Shown here piece after piece: positions 11,867-23,641 of a stretch of 64,000 bases of DNA (position 1 is the stretch's first letter; each line of letters opens with the position of its first letter). The notes below the pieces were generated by a model, which was not told the DNA's origin, searched no databases, and was given only the letters and a program-made list of their open reading frames with translations. Origin of the DNA: Adineta steineri (Eukaryota > Rotifera > Eurotatoria > Adinetida > Adinetidae); contig CAJNOI010000084.1 in assembly GCA_905250115.1 (NCBI GenBank), forward strand, positions 172,870 through 236,869, written 5' to 3'. Both the position numbers and the translations under genes were made by a program.

Positions 11867-13232
11867 TTATCGACAACGATCTATAAATATTCATAAAGAA
11901 AACAAATGAAATAAAAGATTTTGCCCTACTTTGAATTTGTTTCGATGATTGAATGTTAAAAATCAAATGTTCGTTAGGATGATTACCGAAATTCGGATAA
12001 ATCATTCTCAATTCTTTATTATTACGTGTAAGACGAGCAAATCCATCATTATGAAGTATTTCAGCTAAATCCTAAAATAAATAAAGTCTTTTATTTGATT
12101 AGAAGTCATTCGATTGGAGAAATAAATATTAAGATAGAAAATATCAAAGATTTTGTTCGTTTCTTCTTCAATAATCTTTTAAAGAGAGGTCGCCATATGA
12201 CATTTACCTGCCCATCAACTTTGATATCAACAAAAGGTAATGGCCACCACATTTCATTCGATAAAAATATTACAGATACAAATAAAAATGGTTCACTTTC
12301 AGGTTTAATTAATAATCGACGTAATCTTCGTGTACATTCTTTACCAGTTGCTGTATTCCATTCGATTGAACCAGTTTTCGAATCTTTTTTTGGAAGAATC
12401 TATATGTAAATAAGTGTGAAATTTCAATATGAAAGAGAATATAAAACATACATGAGAAAGAGTGACAGGAATACATTGAATTTCTAATTCAGCAAATTCC
12501 GTATGAAGCGGACGAATACTTTTTATGTGTACCCATTCAGAATTACCAAAATCGACATATATAATCAAAAATTGTTGATCTAAATTGAATAATTGTATTC
12601 TGAAGGATATCTTTTATTTCTTGCTGTATTTACTTGCATGATCAATATTTAAAATTCGTGCACGAAAAAATTCGAAATATCGAGTTGAATAAGCAACGCA
12701 AAAATCGCCTATATTAAAAATATTTGTGGAGATATTTGAATAACTATTGATATTATCCATATAATATCGACTAGAAATAAATCAGAAGAAGATAATTAAT
12801 ATAGAAATAGTGAAGAAAATCTTTACTTCAGATCTTGATGCATTTGTTGAAAACGTTCACCATCCTGACCTATTTGAATAAATATAGCCGATGGATGATC
12901 AAGATAAGTTATCAGACAATTTGAATATTGCATATATGGCACACATGTTTTATATCTGAGTTCCGCTGAAAGAAATCATATGGAAAAAGTTTATATTATA
13001 AAAATATCCTACGTTTGCTAATAGATGAAACTGAGTGATATTCAGTTGATATTGATTGATAATCATCATCATCATCGTGATTTGTATTTAATTTACGGTT
13101 ATTTGCTGATGATAATGGTGTGAAACGACTGGCAACACCACTATCAGCAAATTCCGTTAATGGTGATGGTGATGGTTTTTTAAATTCATTTGAGTTTTTT
13201 AAAAAAATATTGTTAGACATCTGAACATTCAT
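11867..13232 (-). CDS. Tudor-domain protein, cluster member 1
   Basis: Seven exons (13232-13013, 12965-12827, 12770-12634, 12579-12452, 12399-12208, 12071-11930, 11880-11867) encode 323 residues. The N-terminal 75 residues are Ser/Asn/Asp-rich and disordered. After that comes one extended Tudor unit: a first half with YLDHPSAIFIQIGQ, the core Tudor strand IGDFCVAYSTRYFEFFRARI, then YVDFGNSEWVHI, and a C-terminal SN-like half (WWPLPFVDIKVDGQ). Such domains bind symmetrically dimethylated arginine, typically on Piwi proteins, in germline granules. The usual WYRA of the core reads FFRA here, but the DFGNSE turn is intact. A good donor (GTAAGT) at 13418 and an acceptor at 13249 suggest a 5' UTR exon starting near 13460. 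The last 5-residue exon could instead be intron read-through; both versions stop at about the same place. It has the same strand and design as the two genes that follow. Confidence 0.85.
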
Positions 13233-16200
13233 AATAAAAATGAAATCTAAAATTTTTAGAAATTAATATTTATTATTCAGAACAAAATTTATAAGGAATA
13301 TAATTAAATTTCAAATGCATTGAAACTTGTATGTAAAACCAATGAGAGATATTCTAAAACAAGACATAATATTCTATTATAAATTTATTTTAAAAATATG
13401 TTACTTACGATTCCAGGTTCTAAATCAATTATTATCTTTGTCAACTAATGATTCCACCTAAAAATGAGTAGACTATTTAAGTGCATTTACATTATGTTTC
13501 AATATCATTTTTTAATGTAAAATAACTCGAGTATATTTCATTTTGTTTTTTTTTCTTATATTGTGACTAGAATCTCATGGGTTACGCACAATAATAACAT
13601 TTGTAATTAATGAGAAATATGTCCTTATTCATAACCTTTCTGTTGATTTAGTAAGAAAAAAAGTATTTTAGATATATATATTACACATGAAATAGTAAAA
13701 AAACAAATGTGCGTTTCGATTAGAAATTTATGCGATACGATGCAAATTCAAACGGTGATGACGTATAATAATATTATTGTTGAAGAAAAACAAACAATTT
13801 TTTATACGTTCTTGAAAACTTAAAATACCTTGAAAAAACTATACGATAACAATTCATATTTACCAATCATAACTATATTTTAATGATGATAGCAAATCGC
13901 AGTATTTTAGAACACAAAAGTTTTAACTTGTGGATTATTTTCTATTTCTATTATTCAATTAATTTAGAATATTGTTTGTTACTGATACACGAAACTAAAT
14001 ATATTTTTCTCTTTCATACACTTGTGACATGCGAAGGCCTATTCTATCAAACAGCTATGAAATTGGTTGTGCTAGCAGTGAAGCAATGTGTGATAGCTTA
14101 GGGACGAAGATATTTTGATTCTATTTATTAAAAATATCCAAAAACAGTATGAATTAGACAAGTACTTAGTTCTAAAATAAAATTCTTAGTATATCCTCAC
14201 TGGTTCGATTACAGAATAGTCAACTTACAATGTTGTTGATTGACTTTGAGCATACGGATTCAATAGAATTCAATATTGTTTGAACGGTCATTTAAATAGT
14301 GAATTTTAGAAAAGTCACCGATTTGATGAATTATCAACGAGTATTCATTTTCTGATATCATTTGATAAGATTCACTGAAAAAAAAAGTTATTCAATCATT
14401 AAATATGTTGTTTTGATTTAGTAATATATCAAAACTATACTCACTCGATATCTTTATGAAGCTATCGAAATGCTTATCTTTGAATAAGTAATTGAATAAA
14501 GATCGATGATGAGTGATCGATATAGGCGATAAAAGCATTATTATGTTGATCTTTGATTTTGATCAGTTCTTGTTACTGAATAATCACTAGAATTCAAGAA
14601 TAGAGTGAAAAATTAGAGTCCAAAGAACATTTATGCTTTAGTCTATTTATTGGGGAAAGAAAAAAAAACTTCAAATTACAATTTCTTATATATGTAATAC
14701 ATATATTGGGTGAAAATGAAGACTTCTCAATTGTATAAAAAATCTGTTTGAACTAATTAAAAGATTGATATTAAATTTTCATACAACTCAAGGTTGAAAT
14801 TTGATTATGTTCGCAACTATGTATATTTATCGATGAATAATCCATTCAGTTATAGTTAGATCTTGGTTTAATGTATAAAGTAAATACTTATTCATTATCC
14901 GATAACACTAATAAATTCATAATATTTTCTCTTTCCTACAGAAGAACCAATAATTTACCTGCATGACATATACGGTCGATCATTATTATTTACTTTCGTT
15001 ATTTTTTTTCTTCTCATTTCTTTCAATATAAACCTGGCATCTATCTTCTTCATAAAAAGAACAGAGAATATCCATTAACAATTCTACAAATAAACAATTT
15101 CTGTTTCTACTATGCCAAGTACTTTATTCATAGACATGTTTTTTCAAGAACTTAATGTAAATTACTTTTACTATGAATCAATTTTCTAAACAATATTTTA
15201 TATGAAAAAAAAATAGAGGTTCATATTTCAAAATATTATGCTATAATATGACGTCAGTCTCATTCAAAATATCAAATATCGTTATTTTTCGAGTAAAAGA
15301 TTAACCTCGTACTTAAAAATCATTATACACTCACATGTAGTCCAACAAAACGAAGCATATGCTTCATGTTTATTGAATGAAGTCATTATATTTTATGAAA
15401 ATAATTGTGAGAATGACAGTATCATTAATTATGCAATATTGTTATACTAAGTATATCGATTGTATAGTGAACGACATCTAATATAATTCTTTATATTCGA
15501 GTTTATGCATGTCGACACGAATGAAGTATCTTGCTTTTAACAGATAAACGTTAGATTTTGTAAAAACAACATCGTATCGGATAATTATGTTTGAAATCTT
15601 GTCACTTGTGGTATATAAATGAACCATTATTCTCTTTCTCGTAGAAAAGAGTCCAGTAAACATAAATTGTTTGCTTGCTTGCTTGTGTGTCCACAGGGTC
15701 AAAAAAACATCGAAAATCGATTTTTCTAAAAAGACATTTCTAGTAGTATTTCAATGCGGAGACTTCGAATCTGAGGTCTGGTGGGTGACCATGGTGAGAA
15801 AAGGTGAAAAGGGGCAAAGGTAAAAGAAACATCGAAGACTGATTTTTCACGATTTTCAATTATTTTTCTAGTAAATGTGAAGAGAATACATTTCTACGAG
15901 AAAGAGCTAAGCGAGTCCTCGGATGAGCGTTACTTATCTACATAATAAATATTATGGATTTTGTAAAAGATATTATTAATTGACTAATATTAGTGAAATC
16001 ATATTCTTAAAATTTTGCAAGAAATATACTGTATTTAAATAGTTTCCTAGCTCGAAAATATCTAATTTGTGAACTGTCTCTTAATTAACTATTGTCCAGA
16101 CTATATAAGCAAATCTTAGTTATTCTACTATTAAAAAGTCATTATGAAACATTCAAATTATTCGATAGTTCAGATTAGCTTCATTTCGTATCTATCTCAA

Positions 16201-16960
16201 ACTGTCAAAAGACAAAAAGTAATCGCATATATATATATATATATGTACATACTTTTTAAAGAAAGATTTATTGATTGTATTGAGTTCTGTTGCTTCCATG
16301 TCTACAGTAAAATAGACTGGTCTAACTAGTAGAGTGACTCAGCTATTATTATTGTAAAACTAAAAAATTCAATTAATCTACAAGAGAGAAAAAAAAGAGA
16401 ACAATGCACTTTAATAGCATAGAAATACCCAATTTATTTTCATTGGTGAATGAGTCATTCAATTCGTGTTTGTTAAACAATATTCAATATGTAATAATTC
16501 TTTCTATGAATTCCTCTTACGAAAAATTCGATCATATTATATGAGTCAGAAACAATGTGATTGCAATTTTATCGATAAAAAAAGTTCTGAAATGGATCAT
16601 TGCTAATAATGATATTTCTATTAGAATCATATATCAAAATACTGTTTTTTATGTATTATTTCAATTAAAAATTAAAATAATTCTTTAAAATTCATAAAAT
16701 ATTTTAATTTAAAAAAAGGTAGGAAAAAAGACTTCATTGTTTAATTAATGCACCAATAAAAACATTTATTCAGTGCAACTCTTGAAAACAGGCAATTTAG
16801 TCATTAAAATATACTTTTCTTTCAATCTCTCATCAGTATGAAGAACAATAATATAGTTGTTATCAATATCAATATCAATTTATTTTTAAACTAGTTATTT
16901 TAATATATATAGATGGTGCTAATTATCAAGTTGAAATCATATTTCAATTCTATATTGAGT
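13233..16960. other. Intergenic region, no gene seen
   Basis: The region is mostly A/T-rich sequence without convincing coding signal. At 13249-13460 it includes the likely 5' UTR intron and exon of the Tudor gene to its left. A GC-richer patch at about 15690-15920 carries two copies of an AACATCGA...TGATTTTTC-like motif (see findings). A (TA)n run lies near 16228-16244. Open frames here are short and low-complexity. Confidence 0.5.
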
Positions 16961-17284
16961 TTAACCAAGAAATTCTCGGGGATCGCCTCTAAAAAGTATA
17001 TATTTCAATATCGATTTTTGGTCATTAAATGGTGGTCGTGTCGCAGATGTTGGAACATGTTGTTTAATAATTGGAAGCAAGTGCGGTCGAAAACGAGCAT
17101 TTGGATAAAACCATATGTTTCCAATTGAACGCTTCAATGGATATGAAACCACACACATACTAAAGCAAAAAGATGATATGATCAATAAAATAATCTCTTT
17201 AAATAAAATTTTACGAATGAATTTAACTTACGAATGATTTATCAAGATAAACATAATAAATAATGATACTAAAGCTCGTTGCAT
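16961..17284 (-). CDS. Small secreted peptide, candidate prohormone (83 aa)
   Basis: Two exons, 17284-17232 and 17159-16961, join in frame to an 83-residue protein that I do not recognise. The first 22 or so residues (MQRALVSLFIMFILINHS) are a clear signal peptide. Soon after it comes SYPLKR, whose dibasic KR is a classic prohormone-convertase site. The remaining 56 residues are basic and aromatic, with IWFYPNARFRPH, ATRPPFNDQK, ILFRGDPREF and a C-terminal Gly that could serve for amidation. There is no Cys in the predicted mature part. The intron has a strong GTAAGTT donor and a TTTAG acceptor, which argues that this is a real gene rather than a chance frame. A TATATATAAAA lies only about 20 bp upstream of the ATG, too close to be an ordinary TATA box. 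The gene sits between Tudor genes 1 and 2 on the same strand. A neuropeptide or hormone role is inference. Confidence 0.6.
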
Positions 17285-17821
17285 GTTGAACAAATGTAAC
17301 AGATTTTATATATATGAATAAGAAATCTATCAGACTTATGAATTGATTTGGAGCAGATTAATGATAAAAAGCACATAATAAATAATAATATTTATTCATT
17401 GAGCCGATTATCTAGGATCAATGTTGCGTGGTATTCATTGTTGAAATAATCGATTAATATTCTGCATTAGACTTACTTTTTCTCATTATGATATACATAT
17501 TTTTTTTCTTTCAAAAAACCTATTCTCTGTTTTTATTTTTTCATGAAAAGAAAATCTAAGTTTCAATAACATAGACAAACAAATGAATGTTTCATACATA
17601 CGCACACACACATATACACACATGAAAAACAAAACTACTTTGAAAAAGAAAAAAGTAACATAAGCAAAATCCATTAACAAAGGTTTTCTAAATTTTCAAT
17701 TGTTGTATGAACGATATCACAATCTAATTATCATCTCATTCTTAATGATGAAACGAAACAGAAACAATAAGAATTTCTAAATAGTTAAAATAAGCCAACA
17801 GTTGTTTACCAAATATATATA
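17285..17821. other. Short intergenic gap
   Basis: This is A/T-rich spacer between the small peptide gene and the 3' end of Tudor gene 2, with a CA/TA-rich patch at about 17595-17625. It must contain the promoter of the peptide gene. No gene is seen. Confidence 0.5.
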
Positions 17822-19920
17822 TTATGGAAGACCTAGAAAATAAATAATATTGTGTCAATGTTAATCATTATAATAGATTAGATCTTTATTATACTTACTA
17901 CCAGCATAAATATCTGATTCAACAACAGCTACATTATACAAAATATATTCCATTGATGTCAGTTTATCATTGAAATGCATAGCGATTTGTTCATTTCGAG
18001 CTGCAGTTATATGCGATGCTAGTTTTGGATGTTGAGCAATCGACTAAAACAAAAAATTTAAAAATATTTTTCAAAAGAAAATCTTATTAATCCTTACCTG
18101 GCCATCTAACATAACTTTAACAAAATGAAGTGGCCTGAATAAATAGAAAGATAAATAATTCAAATATTTTAAAGCAATATATATATATACCATTGTTGAC
18201 CACTGCCTTGTTGAAAATGAACTTCAACAATACGATTTTTGATGAGCTGACTGAATATCTCAGTTGTTTCCGGAGACCAAAAATGTTCATTTCGAGGAAA
18301 TGACTGAAAAAAACGTTATATAAGAAAGAAAAAAAATTTAAAAGTAAGATTTACTTCAGCTAGTGTGCAAGCAACAGTCATAGCAGGCAAACGAGATAAT
18401 GGTTCATGCATTGGATAGATTTCATTTGCTGGTTTTGTTTCTGAATTTCCATAATCAATGAAAACAATAAGTATGGAATCGTCTAAAATAAAATATAAAC
18501 TAATATATATGTATATATTAAATCTCTATTTTTTTATCTTTTTTATTCGAAGAAAAGATTTAATGTATCGTTTGTAATTTCAAAAAAAAATAGGAAATAG
18601 TACGTACTACCATGTATGAGAACAACTCGAGCTCGATACCAATGTTGATCTTCACTAAAACGAGCTACACAAAAATCACCAATAGCTGGATTGTGTAACG
18701 GTACAGTTGTATTTGTTGGTTTATTGTAATGATTACTAAAATATAAGAATGAGTTTATATATAATTTTGTTATTTACTTCATTTCTATCGCCATAATATT
18801 AAATTGTTCAGCAACACGTGGATCTTGATTACAAGCAAAAAATGCTGATGGATGATCAATAATTGGTATGTCAGCATTATGCCATATAGTACTTGCTTTA
18901 ATTACTTGCATTTTGACTCGAACTTTACCACCATTAATTGCATTAGATTCATTCAATGTTCTAGCTAGAATAAAAAAAATTAACAATAAAAAGGTTGCAT
19001 TTTATTTCATATGTTTAAAAATACATGGATATGAATCCGATAAAGTTGATGGACGAGGAATAATAGCATTAGATGATTGTTTTTGATAACCATTTATCAA
19101 TCCATTTTGCATTGGTTTTTGTGCTGTTTGAACATGAGATGTTTGAGAATTAGGAAGATTTTGTGATAAGAATTTTTCTTGATTAAAAGTAAAATTATCT
19201 TCACCAGATGATGGCCGATAAAAAGCAGATTCTAGTTGTGATTGAAATTGTTCGGGTGATTGTTTTATTGTAGCTGTTTCACTGAATAATGTTGTTGTAT
19301 TTCTCGGTGTAAATGTATTAATTGATGAATTTGTGCCAGTATGTAATGAAGTTTGAAAACCAACGCCAATATGTTGATTAACATATGAACGTTCTGCAAC
19401 AGAAGATGAGTCTCGTTTTGAAGCAAATCCATTATTGATACTTTCATTTTTGACATGTGTCATTTGTGCAGAAGTTGAACCAGGGTGTGGTGCTACATAA
19501 TTATTTGATGGTAATGAAAGACGTGCTAAAATATTTTTGAAAATTATTAATAAAATTTCTCACAATAGTTCGAAAATCAAATTATTTTTCTTTACCTTCA
19601 CGTTCTTCAGTAACATAGGAAGGTACATTTAATGTTTGTGATTGAAGAGCATGTAACGATTCTGTTTGAAGTTCAACAACTGCAAGTTTTTCAGCAACAT
19701 TTAATAAAATCTTACTACATTTAGATGCTTTTTGAGCAATAAGAGGTGATATATTGGGATCTGATTCAATTGAACGTCGTTTACTTATCCACAATTGTTT
19801 TACGTCATCAACATAGGAAGTAACTTGATGTAAACGATTACTAAGACGATCACACAAAAAGAGAAGATTATCAACATCGTCGAGAAGTTCGACTGCATTT
19901 AAATCATTAGAAGAATTCAT
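17822..19920 (-). CDS. Tudor-domain protein, cluster member 2
   Basis: Nine exons (19920-19596, 19525-19025, 18964-18778, 18735-18611, 18482-18355, 18303-18191, 18134-18098, 18043-17899, 17832-17822) give 523 residues. The N-terminus is helical (LLDDVDNLLFLCDRLSNRL...) and is shared with cluster member 3. A long Ser/Thr/Gln-rich disordered linker follows, then one extended Tudor unit: GGKVRVKMQVIKASTIW, DHPSAFFACNQD, the core IGDFCVARFSEDQHWYRARV, VFIDYGNSETK, and the SN-like half with WPLHFVKVMLDGQ. Both WYRA and DYGN are intact, so methyl-arginine binding is expected. The 37-nt exon encoding PLHFVKVMLDGQ has an exact-length partner in cluster member 3, which shows origin by duplication. The donor at the end of exon 2 (CCAT/GTATTT) is the weakest join. 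Confidence 0.88.
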
Positions 19921-20394
19921 ATCTAAAAATAATATATTAATTTTAATAACTTATGAAAAATATTCATTTGAAAATTGAAATTAAGTAAGACAACATGGCT
20001 TAGTCCTGTTGTTAGTTATTAACGAACCAGATGAACATATAAATTCTGTCAATACTAAATAATAATATCATTGTTTTGAGCATCAAATGATTTGTTCGAT
20101 ATATAATCAAATCGTTAGATAACTGTCTATAAATTAACCAATACGATGCAATGTTGATTTCAGAAAGAGAACCACCTGATTGACGAAATGAAGATCAAGT
20201 CAGAATTGATTTTCCGTTAGAATGTTGAAATGAACTTTGGTGATCATTGAATAAATAAATTGGAAATGATATAACCATCTATTTTTAATTTCGTTGCATA
20301 TAGATAAGCTAATTTTCCATAAATTATCCAGTTGCATTTATTCTAATGAAATCTTGTTAGATACGGATAGTTCTGGCAGGATTCTGGTAATACT

Positions 20395-20667
20395 CAGTCA
20401 GACAAAATCAGTAAAAAAAATGTGTTTTACATTTCAAAGGCGCATATTTTGACATGTTAAAAACACATTTTCGAACAAAATGGCGTTTTTTTTGTTGTTG
20501 TTACCAAAAAATGCGTTCAACAGCACACATTTTAACGCTTTGTTAACATGTTTTTTGGTAAAAACAACAAAAAAACGCCATTTCTTTTTGAAAAACACCT
20601 TTTTAACGCGTTGAAATGTACGCTTTCGAGGCGTAAAAACGCGTTTTTTATCGGTTTTGCCTCGCTG
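20395..20667. mobile_element. Foldback (long inverted repeat) element, hAT-like ends
   Basis: Almost the whole 273 bp folds on itself. The inner arms (about 20478-20512 and 20547-20583, AATGGCGTTTTTTT... and its complement) pair nearly perfectly around a short loop. The outer arms pair with many mismatches. Both ends start CAG (CAGTCAGACAAAATC on the left, CAGCGAGGCAAAACC inward from the right). The flanks GGTAATAC and GGTAGTAA may be a decayed 8-bp target duplication. There is no coding capacity, so any movement needed a transposase from elsewhere. Confidence 0.7.
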
Positions 20668-21010
20668 GGTAGTAAAGATTCTTACATATAGATAGTTCAA
20701 TGGAACACAATTTTTAAGTCATGACCTGTTTAGTTTATATTTATTATGGATCAGCAATAATTAATGAGTCACACAATGACAGTTCACAATGATAACAAAG
20801 TTTTACAGAATTCAATAAATACAAAATGTCATCTTCGAACAAGAACATGAATTGTAAAGATTCTACTATGATCGGTTAAAGCTGAACTTAAAGCTTTTTG
20901 TAGGCTACAGTACATTTGATATCTATATCGATAGTGTTTCTGTATCCCAGAAATCTATCAAAAACAGTTAGTCGATATGGTGAAATTGTTCCCGATAATT
21001 TTTAACATAT

Positions 21011-21189
21011 CCCAGGTCGAACATGCTCTGTCGTAAACGACAGGATAGGGTCATTCCATGGTATCAAATCAAGGCCGTTTTTTGTCATCGTAGTTAATTA
21101 GCTTAAACTGATCTAATGATGGGTCGTTTACGACTAAAAAACGATCATATACGGCCAGCGTATACGAGTCGCCTATTCATCGACCTGGG
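21011..21189. mobile_element. MITE with CCCAGGTCGA terminal repeats
   Basis: The element is 179 bp, begins with CCCAGGTCGA (21011-21020) and ends with its exact complement (21180-21189). It is flanked by TAT on both sides (21008-21010 and 21190-21192), a likely 3-bp target duplication or a TA-type target. Internally GTCGTAAACGAC (about 21030) and GTCGTTTACGAC (about 21126) form a second inverted pair. It is more GC-rich than its surroundings and non-coding. Confidence 0.72.
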
Positions 21190-23641
21190 TATATAAAGAT
21201 AATGATAAAATTTGAGAATTGTTAGATAACACATTAAGAAAGCTAAGACTCATAAAACGACTGCATAAACTATGAAATAGATATCTACGGTGTAACTGAA
21301 TCAGTAGAATTCATCGCCTCAATAAATAATGACTGCTCTGTAACAAAAAGATCGTAATACGCCGTTTTATAGTCATTTCAGGTTGTTTAAGGTACTGTTT
21401 CTAACGATTGGAAAGATTATCTCGAAAATCGAATGGATTACGGGTTATGTCAAGTTTTTTTCGCATAAGATAGAGAGAATACATGTATAAGAAGTTGAAA
21501 GTTATGGGAGAAATGTAAACATATAAAAAAATAAACAAAAATAATTCATTTTATGTCAATTTAGGATAACGAGATGATGGTAAGTTGATGGTATCTATTA
21601 GTAAAAGTAGATCCAATGGATATCTATGCTCTCACAAGGAGCATTTGAACTAAAGACTAGTATGGTTATATTTGGAGATAATTCGTTGATGACTTTGTTA
21701 AAATGATGTATCATTGAACTTAAGATGAATGTTTCGTTCACTTTGAAATCATGGCTGAAATCACTTCTGATATGATACTCAGATAAATTATATAGTGAAA
21801 CTCACCGAGTTTGTTTTTCATTTGAGTTAGGTTTCATGGAATTAAATATAAATTTGACTGTTAAATGCTGTTGTTTCTTCGCAAATATAGCTTCTACTTC
21901 ATATACCATAGCATTGTCCGATAATATCTAATTTGCTACACCCAAATCTTATCTGGTTTTTGACAGATAAAAGTTAAGTTTGCGTTGTTAGTTGATAATG
22001 ATGAGAGTCGAACAAACACATAAAGTACCACAATATTCATTTTGTAAAATAAAATGACGAAACAATTGAGATATGTTGTAAAAGATGGAAGCGGCCAAGT
22101 CAAGAACACTTCGTCACTTGATATAGTCCTAATCAGGTGCCATTGTTTGAACGATGATAAAGATAGTAAACACGACGATGTAGGCATATACATGAGGAAT
22201 ATGTCTTTTGAGTTTTTTGTGTAAACATGATTTGAGTAAGGCTGAAAACGGCTATCTCAACGATCTAAATTCAGCAATATTTTTCACTTGTTATCGAATT
22301 CATCACTTCAAATATGTCAAAAGGTGTCTAAAGAAAAAATATATATTGAATGATTTTAAAAATATTTTATTGACACTTGCTGCTAATAACTGTATTATAG
22401 TAATATGCAATGAATGAAATTGTTGTAGTTTGTAGCAAAATATCTCTGATACATGAAATTCTTGATGTGAACCCAATGTATTGATGCATATATTTGAGAA
22501 TAGTAAATCGTAGAAGCATAGAGAAGATGAGAGACAAATACACGTATTTAATCATACAGATAAAGAGGCAGTTGATTGTACTAGAAAAATACTGTTATCA
22601 GATATTATGGAATAGTACATAAGAATAATAGATTCATTGCTATGTTATGTATCAGTAATAACTTACTTCAGACAGTAAGTTTGAACTTTCTCTGTGTCAT
22701 CATAAGTTAATTACTTCATTATAGTAGAGCTTCATCCAACGATTGTTTACACTGAATATTATCGAAATAATAATTTAGTCACGAAAAATTGAATAGAATC
22801 AAACATGCGAAAATCAGTCTGAAAACTTTTAAGAAGCATGATGTTCTAGCAGTTTGTATCAAAGAATCCATTCATTATTAAACTCATTGATTGCATGAGT
22901 AATCTTTCATTTGGTAATGTTAATGATATTTCATAGATTGATTTATTCATTTGATCATCAACAGATGTAAATAATTGATTCAAGATTGAATGAAATCGTT
23001 GAGATATCTTGTCAATTGTTTCTACATTGAATAAATCATATGTAAGAATTTCTTCTTAATTCAAATTAAATTCTATATAAACAATGAGTCACAAGCTATA
23101 ACTTATAAATGAAATACTTCAGATATGAGTAAAACCAATTTCAACATGTAAAAATCAACAAGACATCTTATTTTATTTAACTCATTCTTAGATTAATATC
23201 AATTTCTCATCTATAATATATTTACCATTATTTTCACTTGTTTTTTTTTCGATAATCATAACGAATAAAATACAGACATTAACATATCAAAAATAACAGA
23301 CAACAGACGATACTGTAGTGACAACAAGAAAGACAATGATCTGAAATATATTGATAGAAATGAATCTTTCTCATTTTTTTTATACTATACTAAATTCATA
23401 ATCATAAGGATTTTTCATAACTTTGAATGAGCACAGACATGCACAATTTTGAAAGTATTAGTAGATATCATAAAGTAAACAATGCTACAGATACACATAC
23501 ACACATGCATGATATAAAATTGTATACATAAACAAAGTGCTCCAAAAAAAAGCAGACAAAAAATAAAGTTTGTCGTTAATCAACAGACAAACTGGGAAAT
23601 AATCCACTTTAGATCGATTGCATATATATATATATATATAT

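Larger units (their letters stand above)
19921..23641. other. Intergenic region with inverted-repeat elements
   Basis: This spacer between Tudor genes 2 and 3 holds the upstream region of gene 2 and the 3' flank of gene 3. Two non-autonomous inverted-repeat elements sit in it (20395-20667 and 21011-21189, listed separately). A (TA)n run lies at 23622-23641. Otherwise no gene is seen. Confidence 0.5.

Noticed and set aside
12600..12633. A 34-bp intron in Tudor gene 1 ending at TTCAG (12600)
   Set aside because: It breaks the reading frame. The next acceptor (TTTAG, ending at 12580) gives a normal 54-bp intron and keeps frame into YVDFGNSE.
14195..14225. TTCGATT words resembling the tRNA T-arm
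   Set aside because: No acceptor stem, D-arm or anticodon arm can be drawn around it. No tRNA or rRNA was recognised in the window.
16961..17284. Assigning the small peptide to SIFamide or another named neuropeptide family
   Set aside because: Only RPPFN resembles SIFamide. The position in the precursor and the lack of a following SIF-Gly do not fit.
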